Shown piece by piece: positions 41,865 to 49,734 of a stretch of 64,000 nucleotides of DNA (positions are counted from its first letter, which is position 1; every line of letters begins with the position of its first letter). The stretch spans positions 2,243,501 through 2,307,500 of the forward strand of contig NZ_CP048030.1 in NCBI RefSeq assembly GCF_010092425.1, in the 5' to 3' direction. A model generated the notes under the pieces. It had not been told where the DNA came from. It did no database searches and was given only the letters and a program-made list of their open reading frames with translations. This DNA comes from Sinimarinibacterium sp. NLF-5-8. GTDB lineage: Bacteria > Pseudomonadota > Gammaproteobacteria > Nevskiales > Nevskiaceae. Both the position numbers and the translations under genes were made by a program.

Positions 41865-44490
41865 AATCGAACTGCGCCACTGGCGCGGCCTGAGCGTGGT
41901 CATCGGCCCGCTGCACGAACGCCTCAATGCCATCTTTGGCCCCAACGAATCGGGCAAAAGCCGGGTGATGCAAGCCCTGCACTTTGCCTTGTTCGAATCG
42001 TACAAAGGGCAGGCTGCACACAAAAAAGAATTGCAAAGCTGGCATACGCAGGAACCGCCTTACGTTCGCGTCACATTCGATCTTGACGGTGTTACATACG
42101 AACTACGAAAGCAATACCTGAAAAAAGAGTTTGCCAGCCTCGCCGGTGGCGGCAAAACCCTGCGCGCCGAAGATGCCGAGGACAAACTGCGCGCCCTGCT
42201 GCGCGCGCACAACAGTGGCAGCGGCAAAGCCAAATCCGAGCATCTGGGGCTGTGGCCGCTGTTGCTGGTGGAGCAAGGCCGCGCCGCCGACAGCATCAAC
42301 GAGGCGCTCAACGCCGACAGCCGCAACAGCCTGCAAACGCGACTGGCCGCCGAAATCGGCGTGGCCGCGATCTCGGCACACAGCCAGCAATTGCTGGCGC
42401 GCGCGCAGGCCGAATATCAGCGTTACTTCACCGCCACCGGCAAAGACGGCAAGGAACTGACGCGCGCGCGCACCGCACTGGAACAGGCCCGGCAAGCCCT
42501 GACCGAGGCCGAGCAGGCTTACCGCACGCAAGTGCAGACCGCCGAGCAATTGCAGCAGGCCAAACAGCAGGCCGCCGAGCTCGCGCCCCGCCTGAAAGTG
42601 TTGCAGCAAAACCATGCGCAACTCTCGCAGCGCGCGCGCGACGTCGCCCAGGCACATGACCGGGTTGTGCAGGCGCAGCAGCAGGTGGAAATCTGCACCG
42701 CGCAGGTTCACAGCGCCGAGCAACAGTTGCAGACGCGGCAAACCCTGCACGCCGATGCGCAGCAGCAGCAACAGGCGCTGACCCAACTGGCGGCCAAGCA
42801 AAATGACGCCCGGCAACGGCTGGACGAACTCGCCCATGAAACCCGGAGCGCCCAGCAAAAACAACACGATGCGCAAACACAACTGGCGCGCGCGCAGGCG
42901 CAGCAGCGGCAGGCACAACAGCAGCAGCAGCGGCAGCAGCTTCAGCAAGCGCGCGCGCGGCTGGATCAGATCCTGGCGCGCTATACCGCGCTGGAAACCG
43001 AACTGGCGCGCGCGCGCCAGCAGCGCGCGGCCTTGCCGGCCATCAGCGATGCACAGCTCAAAGCGCTGATCACCGCCGATCAGGCCAGACTGACGGCGCA
43101 AGCGCGCTTGTCCGGCGCTGCAATCCGGGTGCGCATCGACCCGGCGTGCGACTTGCGGGTGGAGGGGGCACTGCTGCGCGCAGGGCAACCGCAGGAGTTT
43201 GAGGTGGTGGATGACCGCACCCTGACGCTGGACGGCATCGCCCGGATTCAGGTGCGCCCCAGCGCCGGATCGCTGGATGAGCTGCGGCGTCAAGCCAGCG
43301 ATGCCGATGCCGCACTGGCGGCCAGTCTCGCCAAACTCGGCGTGACCACACTGGAACAGGCACACCAGCAGCATGCACAGTTCAAGGCGCTGTCACAGGC
43401 CATCACCCAGTTGCAGGCGGAGCAACAGCGCCTCAGCAGCGAATCGCTGGCGGATTTGCAGGAACAGCGGCAACGGCTGACCACGCAAATCCAGCAACTG
43501 CCCGCACAGAACCCGGCGGACGACTCCGTAGCCGACAGCGCTCAGACACAGGCCGCCGTGCAGGCCGCAGAGCAGGCGCTGATGCGGGCGCAGCAGCAGG
43601 TACAACGCTGTCACACAGCGGAACAGTCGATCCAGCTCGATCTGGCGCGGCTCGACGGCGAGTACGGCAGCAAATCCCGGCAATTGGATTCGGTGCAACA
43701 GATGCTGGCGCAGCAACCGGCAGAAGACGTCTTGCGCAAAAAGGTCGAAGCCAGCAAAGCCGCATGCGCACAGCAGGTTCTGGCCCTGCAAGCACAACGC
43801 ACGCTGCACGCCGATCTGGGCGGGGATCGGATCGCCGATCAGGTGCAGCGCGCCGAACAGGCCGTGACCAATCTGGAGGTGCGCGCGCGCGAACTGCAAT
43901 CCGAAATCGACCAACTGCAAGGCCAGCTCAAAACGCTGATCGGCAGCGGTCGCTATGACCAGCGCGCCGACGCGCAAAACGAGGTCGATCGCAGCCAGGC
44001 CGAACTGGATCGGCTGTTGCGGGGCGCGCGCGCGGCACAACGGCTGCATCTGCTGTTACAGACCACCCGCAGCACCATGGTGCAGCGCATCAGCGCGCCG
44101 GTGATCGAGCGGATACGTCCCTATCTGGCCGAGCTGTTTCCCGGCGCACAGCCGCTGACCGATGAGCAGTTCAACTTTACCGGCCTGGGCAGCGACAACA
44201 TCGAAGAAGGCTTTGACCAGCTCAGCGGCGGCGCCCGAGAGCAATTCACGCTGATGACGCGGATCGGTCTGGCCGAGGTGCTGGCCAGCGGCACGCGCTT
44301 GCCTTTGGTGCTGGATGACAGCGTGGTCAATTCCGATGCCGAACGCATCCGCGCCATCAACCGCGCACTGGGACGTGCCGCGCGCGGCCTGCAGATCATC
44401 GTGCTGAGCTGCCACGAACCGCTGTTTGATGATCTGGGCGCCGATCATGTGCAACGGCTTGAACCCACGCGCGGGCGCGCCCGGCCATGA
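41851..44490 (+). CDS. SbcC/Rad50-like AAA ATPase without zinc hook
   Basis: 879 residues from the ATG at 41851, which has a strong GGAGG 7 bases upstream and overlaps the SbcD-like gene. The ATPase head is split: Walker A FGPNESGKS near residue 30 and signature LSGGAREQ near 790 with Walker B LPLVLDDSVV near 818. Between them are two long Gln/Ala/Arg-rich coiled coils (about 190-415 and 465-740) joined by a beta-rich segment (about 425-460, VRIDPACDLRVEG). There is no CxxC zinc hook at the apex, so dimer tips must join differently from Rad50. It should process DNA ends with the neighbouring phosphoesterase. Confidence 0.85.
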   Translation: MRLREIELRHWRGLSVVIGPLHERLNAIFGPNESGKSRVMQALHFALFESYKGQAAHKKELQSWHTQEPPYVRVTFDLDGVTYELRKQYLKKEFASLAGGGKTLRAEDAEDKLRALLRAHNSGSGKAKSEHLGLWPLLLVEQGRAADSINEALNADSRNSLQTRLAAEIGVAAISAHSQQLLARAQAEYQRYFTATGKDGKELTRARTALEQARQALTEAEQAYRTQVQTAEQLQQAKQQAAELAPRLKVLQQNHAQLSQRARDVAQAHDRVVQAQQQVEICTAQVHSAEQQLQTRQTLHADAQQQQQALTQLAAKQNDARQRLDELAHETRSAQQKQHDAQTQLARAQAQQRQAQQQQQRQQLQQARARLDQILARYTALETELARARQQRAALPAISDAQLKALITADQARLTAQARLSGAAIRVRIDPACDLRVEGALLRAGQPQEFEVVDDRTLTLDGIARIQVRPSAGSLDELRRQASDADAALAASLAKLGVTTLEQAHQQHAQFKALSQAITQLQAEQQRLSSESLADLQEQRQRLTTQIQQLPAQNPADDSVADSAQTQAAVQAAEQALMRAQQQVQRCHTAEQSIQLDLARLDGEYGSKSRQLDSVQQMLAQQPAEDVLRKKVEASKAACAQQVLALQAQRTLHADLGGDRIADQVQRAEQAVTNLEVRARELQSEIDQLQGQLKTLIGSGRYDQRADAQNEVDRSQAELDRLLRGARAAQRLHLLLQTTRSTMVQRISAPVIERIRPYLAELFPGAQPLTDEQFNFTGLGSDNIEEGFDQLSGGAREQFTLMTRIGLAEVLASGTRLPLVLDDSVVNSDAERIRAINRALGRAARGLQIIVLSCHEPLFDDLGADHVQRLEPTRGRARP

Positions 44491-45251
44491 AAATCTGCGT
44501 GTATTCCGACCTGCACCTTGGCCGCGCGCGCAGCGATATTGCGCTGACGCCCGCGCGCGATGCCGAACTGGTCATCCTCGCCGGAGATATCGCGCGCGGG
44601 GTCGAAGGCGTGCACTGGGCACAGCAAACCTTTCCCCGCGTACCGGTGCTGATGGTGCTGGGCAATCATGAGTTCTACGATCACGACTTTGTAACACTTG
44701 CCGATGAATGCAAAGCGGCCGCGCGCGGCAGCAACGTCTGCGTGCTCGATCGTGATGCGTTTGAACTGCCCGGCGCGCGCGTGCTCGGCTGTACGTTATG
44801 GACCGATTACCTGCTCAAGGGCGCAGCACAGCGCGCCGCCGCACAAGCCTGGGCCCTTGCGTGGATGCGCGATTTTTCCAGCATCCGCCACGGCACGCGC
44901 ACGCTCAGTCCCGACGACACCGTGCAGGCATTCCAGCGGGATGCCGCCTGGCTGGAAACACAGATTGCGGCGGCGGATCGGCCCCTGATCGTGGTCACCC
45001 ACCACGCGCCCACGATCCAGACCGCGCAGCCCCGATACCGCGACAGCGTCAGCACGGCCGCCTTTCATTCCCACGCCGAACACCTGATCCGCGCGCCAGT
45101 GGCGCTGTGGATTCATGGCCACACCCACTACAACGCGCGCGCGCAGATCAACGGCGTGCCGGTGCTCAGCAATCAGTTGGGCTACCCCAGGGAAGGCGGC
45201 ATCGGCTTTGATCCGACGGGGGCTTTTCAGATCGACCTGCCCCTTCGCTGA
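44487..45251 (+). CDS. Metallophosphoesterase
   Basis: 254 residues. Full calcineurin-like motif set: VYSDLHLGR, LAGDIARG, VLGNHEFYDHD, VVTHHAPT and IHGHTHYNARA. It overlaps the SbcC-like gene by four bases (ATGA), so it is co-translated as the third gene of the unit. Substrate unknown; a nucleotide or DNA-end phosphate is a possibility from context. Confidence 0.88.
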   Translation: MKICVYSDLHLGRARSDIALTPARDAELVILAGDIARGVEGVHWAQQTFPRVPVLMVLGNHEFYDHDFVTLADECKAAARGSNVCVLDRDAFELPGARVLGCTLWTDYLLKGAAQRAAAQAWALAWMRDFSSIRHGTRTLSPDDTVQAFQRDAAWLETQIAAADRPLIVVTHHAPTIQTAQPRYRDSVSTAAFHSHAEHLIRAPVALWIHGHTHYNARAQINGVPVLSNQLGYPREGGIGFDPTGAFQIDLPLR

Positions 45252-45278
45252 AAAGCCTTGCGCGCGCCCGCAGCCGAC

Positions 45279-45998
45279 TCACCCCGCCAGCCGCTGATCC
45301 AGCCGCGCCAGCACATCGGCAGGCGTGGCGTAGCCGCAGGCAATCTGCGTGTGCCGCCCCTGGGCATCGAGCAACAGACTCGGAAAACCCTGCACGCCCC
45401 ATTGCTGGCTGCGGGAAAAATGCTGGCGCGTGCGAAACGCAGCCGCCTCGGAGGTGTAGACCCACTTGAACCGCTCAAAATCGAGACCGTTCTGCTCGCA
45501 CAGGGGCCGATAAAAGTCGAGCGCGCCGGGGTTCTGGTTGTCCACATAAAACCGGCGCTGGATGCCGGTAAAAAAGTCGAGCAAGGCCAGACCATCTGGC
45601 GCGCTCAGCAGCGCAGAGGCCGCCACCACTGCGCGGCAGGCAGGCGTGGTGTCGTAGGCAAACAGCGGTTGTTCCAGCAAGGCAAAGCCAAATGGCTGGC
45701 CGCTGACCTCGGCAATGCGGGTCCAGGTCTGGCGTAAAAATCCGCGGAACTCTGGCGTCCACTGCTCAACCCCGGCAGCGCGCAGACCGCCGACGGTGAT
45801 GGCAAAGCGCAGGCCGCGCGCGCGGCACGCACGGGCAATCTCATGCAGCGCGGGCGCCATGCCCCAGCACCAGGAACACATCGGATCGCCGATGTAATGC
45901 AAGGTCGGTTTGTCTGCGCCGGGTCTGGCCGGGGTTGTGGAGCCGTTGGCACCGGGCACGGCACAATGGTCGTCCTGGCAGGGGTCGGATGCGTTCAT
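45279..45998 (-). CDS. DsbA-family oxidoreductase (FrnE-like)
   Basis: 239 residues from the ATG at 45998. After a 28-residue hydrophilic tail, a thioredoxin-fold protein with HYIGDPMCSWCWGMAPAL (active-site CxxC near 43-46) and the cis-proline region WGVQGFPSLLLDAQG. FrnE-type cytoplasmic DsbA relatives are thiol oxidoreductases or isomerases; there is no signal peptide. The start codon overlaps the start codon of the divergent NYN gene, which leaves no room for an RBS in either direction, so a downstream GTG (in CAVPG) is an alternative start. Confidence 0.85.
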   Translation of the reverse strand: MNASDPCQDDHCAVPGANGSTTPARPGADKPTLHYIGDPMCSWCWGMAPALHEIARACRARGLRFAITVGGLRAAGVEQWTPEFRGFLRQTWTRIAEVSGQPFGFALLEQPLFAYDTTPACRAVVAASALLSAPDGLALLDFFTGIQRRFYVDNQNPGALDFYRPLCEQNGLDFERFKWVYTSEAAAFRTRQHFSRSQQWGVQGFPSLLLDAQGRHTQIACGYATPADVLARLDQRLAG

Positions 45999-46668
45999 GC
46001 AGGGTCTCGAAACAAACGAAGCGCGATTACCGGTGGTGGTGATCGACGCGATGAATCTGGCGTACTGGTGCGGTGCGCCGCCGTCGCTGCGCATCGCCTT
46101 GAGTGTTGCGGCAGCACTGCGCGCGCGCGGCCAGACGCTGCGGCTGTTCTTTGACGCCAATGCCGCGTATGTGTTCCCCGAACAGGAGCGCGCGCTGTAT
46201 GCCGGACTGCTGGCGCAGTGTGATTTTGTCACACAAGCGCCGAGTGGCTCGGATGCCGATCCGCTGCTGCTCAGATACGCGCGCGATTGCAACGGCGTCA
46301 TCATCAGCCGCGACCACTACAAGGATCACCGCAAAAGATTCCGCCGCCTGATCAAAGCCCCCGGACGGCGGGTGCAGGGGTTTGTGCAGGAGGACGTGGT
46401 GACGATAGAAGCCCTGGGGCTGCATGCACCGCTGCTCGGCGTGGCGCAACTGGCACACGCCTACGGTTTGCGCTTGACCGCAAAGTGCCAGCCGCCGCTG
46501 ACGGCTTCCGCCGCAGCCGCCGCTGATGCGGAGGCAGGCGCTGCGAGCACCGCCGGAGACACCGGCGGCGGCGTGGGCGGGGCGGTTTCCGGCGTCACCG
46601 AAACGGCAGAAGCGACCGGCTCAGGTGCCGACACCGGCGCTGCAGCGGCAGATACGGGCGCAACGTGA
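45997..46668 (+). CDS. NYN/PIN-like ribonuclease domain protein
   Basis: 223 residues from the ATG at 45997. PVVVIDAMNLAYWCG carries the first acidic residue of an NYN nuclease, LRLFFDANAAYVFP the second, SGSDADPLLLRYARDCNGVIISRD the later ones, and DHYKDHRKRF is the basic segment of Zc3h12a-like ribonucleases. Residues 155-223 are Ala/Gly/Thr-rich and unstructured, and this part overlaps, on the opposite strand, the ribbon-helix-helix gene. An RNA-cleaving function is likely; a toxin role with that neighbour is inference. Confidence 0.78.
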   Translation: MQGLETNEARLPVVVIDAMNLAYWCGAPPSLRIALSVAAALRARGQTLRLFFDANAAYVFPEQERALYAGLLAQCDFVTQAPSGSDADPLLLRYARDCNGVIISRDHYKDHRKRFRRLIKAPGRRVQGFVQEDVVTIEALGLHAPLLGVAQLAHAYGLRLTAKCQPPLTASAAAAADAEAGAASTAGDTGGGVGGAVSGVTETAEATGSGADTGAAAADTGAT

Positions 46669-46826
46669 CGCCGCACATCGGCATCATCACTGCCGGGCTG
46701 CGCAACATACGCGCGCATGAAGTCGCGCAGCAGTTGCGCCGCGCTGCGGTCGCGCGCCTGTGCCTGTGCCGAAAAAGCGGTTTTGAGAGCGTCGTCAACG
46801 CGAAAGGTAAAGGTGGTGTCTTTCAT
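46461..46826 (-). CDS. Ribbon-helix-helix protein, antitoxin-like
   Basis: 121 residues from the ATG at 46826; the frame extends to 46886. The N-terminal 45 residues form an RHH unit: strand DTTFTFRVDD, helix ALKTAFSAQAQ, helix SAAQLLRDFMRAYV. Such domains bind DNA and are typical of RelB/ParD/CopG-like antitoxins and small repressors. The rest is a Pro/Ala/Val-rich tail ending in GGWHFAVKRKP. The tail-coding half (46461-46668) is shared, antisense, with the end of the NYN nuclease gene. Confidence 0.75.
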   Translation of the reverse strand: MKDTTFTFRVDDALKTAFSAQAQARDRSAAQLLRDFMRAYVAQPGSDDADVRRHVAPVSAAAAPVSAPEPVASAVSVTPETAPPTPPPVSPAVLAAPASASAAAAAEAVSGGWHFAVKRKP

Positions 46827-46894
46827 GGCGGGTTCTGTTGGGCGTGTTACAGTGCAATGGCACTGAATCACAATTGTTTTCAACAATCAAGACC

Positions 46895-47371
46895 ATGAGC
46901 CCGTCCGAACTTGAAGCGTTCTTGACCCACGGCATTCCGCTGACACGGGCGCTGGGGGTTGATGTTGAACACGTCAGCACGCATCACCTGCGCATCCGCG
47001 CACCGCTGGCGCCCAATCTGAACCACCACGGCAGCGCCTTTGGCGGCAGCCTGGCGACGCTGGGGATCGTCACCGGCTGGAGCCTGCTGCACAACGCGCT
47101 CACCGATGCCGCGATTGCTGCGGACGTGGTGGTACGCAAGGTTGAGCTGGATTACCAGCGCCCGGTTCTGGCCACGCTGGTGGCCGATGCGCGCGTGGAT
47201 GACGCTGCGCTGCAAGCGTTTCTGAGCCTGGCGCGCGCGCGGCAAAAAGCGCGGCTCACACTGGAGGTTGCGGTCAGCGAACACGGCTGCGACGCAGCGG
47301 CGCTGCATGTGCGCGCGCACTATGTGGCGCTGCCGCCCCCTGAAAAAACGGCTCCGCAACGGGAGCCGTAG
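46895..47371 (+). CDS. Hotdog thioesterase (YiiD C-terminal family)
   Basis: 158 residues from the ATG at 46895. A single hotdog fold with PLAPNLNHHGSAFGGSLATL, the signature of the YiiD C-terminal/thioesterase group, then a central helix and strands. It probably hydrolyses an acyl-CoA or related thioester in the cytoplasm. The last 10 codons (PEKTAPQREP) coincide with a terminator hairpin serving the gene on the other strand. Confidence 0.8.
   Translation: MSPSELEAFLTHGIPLTRALGVDVEHVSTHHLRIRAPLAPNLNHHGSAFGGSLATLGIVTGWSLLHNALTDAAIAADVVVRKVELDYQRPVLATLVADARVDDAALQAFLSLARARQKARLTLEVAVSEHGCDAAALHVRAHYVALPPPEKTAPQREP
47342..47369 (-). terminator. Terminator of the nitrobindin-like gene
   Basis: Stem ACGGCTCC / GGAGCCGT (8 bp) with a 6-nt loop, followed on the minus strand by TTTTTTC. 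It lies about 20 bases past the minus-strand stop and inside the coding end of the thioesterase gene. Confidence 0.72.
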
Positions 47372-47389
47372 GGAAACGATGCGCGCGCT

Positions 47390-47995
47390 TTACTGGTATT
47401 CGACCCCCGGATGGAAGGCCTTGACCCGGTGCAGCGTGTTGCGATCAGTGTGGCGCATCTGTTCGCCCCCGATGGCGGCCAGCTTGAGCACCAGTGTCTG
47501 GTCGTAGCTGAACGTGCCGTCGTCATTGATCGTAAAGGTGGACTCAAAGCTCATCAGCTCTGCGCGCTGACTCAGATATTTGTTCTGCAGTATGCCGTAA
47601 TTGGGGTCACCGGGCGTGGCAACAAACTTGAGCACCTTGTCGCGCGCCTGTGCCGTGCCGCCGGCGATCATCGCAATGCCGCGACCAAACACCACCACAC
47701 GCATGATTTGCCGGGTTTTTTTCTCCCACAGCAAATAGCCCACCTCGTCGTGAAACGGATCCATGCCTTCTTCACCGTGGCGCCAGGCGGTCATTTGAAA
47801 GGTCAGCCCTTCCAGCTCTTGCTGGCCGTTTTCCTGCTTGGGAATGGGCTTGAACACCGCGCGCTCAAAGTAGCTGGTCTGTGCGGTCTCATCGTCCTTG
47901 TTGTGGTAGGAAAGATCGACGCCGACGTTGCCTTCCCACACACCTGCCAGTGGGGACAACGGGCCCATGCGCTGGGAACCGTGAATCTCGGACAT
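47390..47995 (-). CDS. Nitrobindin-like / haem-binding beta-barrel protein
   Basis: 201 residues from the ATG at 47995. It starts with GPLSPLAGVWEGNVGVD, the opening strand motif of the FABP-like/THAP4-nitrobindin family, and continues with LTFQMTAWRHGEEG and VGYLLWEKKTRQIMRV, alternating strands of a ten-stranded barrel. Nitrobindins bind haem and NO, but many bacterial members are uncharacterised. Monocistronic, with a terminator immediately downstream. Confidence 0.78.
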   Translation of the reverse strand: MSEIHGSQRMGPLSPLAGVWEGNVGVDLSYHNKDDETAQTSYFERAVFKPIPKQENGQQELEGLTFQMTAWRHGEEGMDPFHDEVGYLLWEKKTRQIMRVVVFGRGIAMIAGGTAQARDKVLKFVATPGDPNYGILQNKYLSQRAELMSFESTFTINDDGTFSYDQTLVLKLAAIGGEQMRHTDRNTLHRVKAFHPGVEYQ

Positions 47996-48143
47996 TGCCT
48001 TGCTCCTCAAAGTGTGTATTGATCGTCCGGCTCACCCAGACAGCTCAGTACGCTATGCCTGATACGGCGCAGATACAAGCCGCGCACAATGCAACCGCCG
48101 CTTTGACCGGCGCCCGGATTTTTCAACGACACAAGGATTTGCG

Positions 48144-48671
48144 ATGACCCCGATCTACCAGTATTGCCCGCGCTGCGCCGCGCCATTGCACAGCGAAAAC
48201 CACGGCGGCTTCGAGCGTCGCGTGTGCCCCGCACCCGGCTGCGGCTTTATCTGGTGGAACAATCCGACGCCGGTGGTTGCCGCCGTGGTCGAATACCAAG
48301 GCAAGATCGTGCTGGCACGCAATGCGCAATGGACGACGCCGTTTTTTGCGTTGATCACCGGCTATCTGGAACGCAACGAAGACCCTGCCGAGGCGGTGCT
48401 GCGCGAGGTCAAGGAGGAGCTGGATCTGGACGCCGACCACGCCACGCTGATTGGCCATTACACCTTTGAGCGGATGAACCAGCTCATCATCGCCTATCAA
48501 GTAGAGGCTACTGGCACGATCACGCTGAATGAAGAATTGGCCGAGTACAAGCTGATCGAACCGGAGCGCGCGCGTTATTGGCCTGCCGCCACTGGATTGG
48601 CGCTGCGCGACTATTTGCGCACACAGGGGTTCGACCCGCAACCGATTGCGCCACGCCGCGCCGACGATTGA
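48144..48671 (+). CDS. Nudix hydrolase with N-terminal zinc ribbon
   Basis: 175 residues. A zinc ribbon (YCPRCAAP ... RVCPAPGCGF) precedes the Nudix domain with a complete box: GYLERNEDPAEAVLREVKEEL near 74-94 (GX5EX7REVXEEL). The architecture resembles NudC-type or related pyrophosphatases, but the NudC SQPWPFPxS motif is replaced by QWTTPFFALI, so the substrate is unresolved. Cytoplasmic. It lies between the divergent nitrobindin-like gene and a LysR regulator. Confidence 0.9.
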   Translation: MTPIYQYCPRCAAPLHSENHGGFERRVCPAPGCGFIWWNNPTPVVAAVVEYQGKIVLARNAQWTTPFFALITGYLERNEDPAEAVLREVKEELDLDADHATLIGHYTFERMNQLIIAYQVEATGTITLNEELAEYKLIEPERARYWPAATGLALRDYLRTQGFDPQPIAPRRADD

Positions 48672-48713
48672 AGCGCATGCCGCAATCCGCGTCAGCAGGT
48701 CGCCCGCAGATTG

Positions 48714-49619
48714 CTAACGCCCGCCGTATTGCTGGCGGCGCAAATCCACCAGTTGCAGCAGATTGCGGATCTGCGGCGATCCATCTTCATCCTCACGATA
48801 AATCAGGCAAAGCCGCGCAATCGGTGCGGGTTTTTGCAGCGGGCGGTAGGCCACGCCGACGGTGTGCATCTGCTGCATGGAGGCGGGCACCAGCGACACG
48901 CCCAACCCTGCGGCCACCAGGTTGACGATGGATGTGACCTGTGATGTCTCTTGTAACACATGCGGCACAAATCCCGCGCTGCTGCACGCATGCAGGATTT
49001 CTTCATGCAACCCCGCCCCAACGCTGCGTGGAAACAGCACAAACGGCTCGGAGGACAGCGCCGACAGCGGCACCGCTTTGCGCCGGGTCAGCGGGTGTTC
49101 CTGCGGCAGCACCACCACCAGGTCTTCATCCAGCAGGGTTTTGCTGGCGATGCCGTTTTCGGTGCGCAGCAGCGGGCGCACAAACGCCACGTCCAAAACG
49201 TCGGCGCGGATCGAGGCGGCAAGATTGGGCGTGGCGCCTTCATCCAGCGTCAGCGCAACATTGGGATAGTGGCGGCGAAATTCGCGGATGACTTCAGGGA
49301 TCAGCGGGTGAAACGGCGCGGAGTTGATCATGCCCATGCGCAGCCGCCCCAGTTCACCACGGGCAACGCGCTGGGTGCGATCAACCGCGCGCTCCACATC
49401 GCGCAAAATGCGGCGGGCATCGTCAAACAGGGCTTCACCGGCGGCCGTGAGGTTGACCCCGCGCGGCAGGCGCACAAACAGGCGCGTGCCCAGCTCACGT
49501 TCAAGCGCCTGGATTTGCTGCGATAGCGGGGGCTGACCAATGCCGATTTTCTCGGCGGCGCGGGTGAAGTGACGCGCTTCGGCGACGGCAACGAAGTAGC
49601 GCAGGTGTCTGAGTTCCAT
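48714..49619 (-). CDS. LysR-family transcriptional regulator
   Basis: 301 residues. An N-terminal winged helix-turn-helix (ELRHLRYFVAVAEARHFTRA, IGQPPLSQQIQALE) and a substrate-binding domain from about 90. It resembles the BenM/AlsR group. It is divergent from aceE, with two T-N11-A boxes in the 115-base gap, so it probably controls its own gene and perhaps the pyruvate dehydrogenase genes. Confidence 0.93.
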   Translation of the reverse strand: MELRHLRYFVAVAEARHFTRAAEKIGIGQPPLSQQIQALERELGTRLFVRLPRGVNLTAAGEALFDDARRILRDVERAVDRTQRVARGELGRLRMGMINSAPFHPLIPEVIREFRRHYPNVALTLDEGATPNLAASIRADVLDVAFVRPLLRTENGIASKTLLDEDLVVVLPQEHPLTRRKAVPLSALSSEPFVLFPRSVGAGLHEEILHACSSAGFVPHVLQETSQVTSIVNLVAAGLGVSLVPASMQQMHTVGVAYRPLQKPAPIARLCLIYREDEDGSPQIRNLLQLVDLRRQQYGGR

Positions 49620-49638
49620 GAGTGCGATTCAGTTTTAC

Positions 49639-49677
49639 ATATCGTTTTCATATTAATCATATATTGGACGTATCAAT
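49639..49677. promoter_or_regulatory. Two LysR-type boxes between lysR and aceE
   Basis: ATAT-N7-ATAT (49639-49653) and ATTG-N7-CAAT (49663-49677) each contain a T-N11-A core and lie on the same helical face, 24 bases apart. This is the normal layout of a LysR recognition site plus activation site. Confidence 0.5.
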
Positions 49678-49734
49678 AAAACACGCACTACAGTCGGTTG
49701 TCATAACGATGCAATCAAACGCAAGGAGCCTGCC

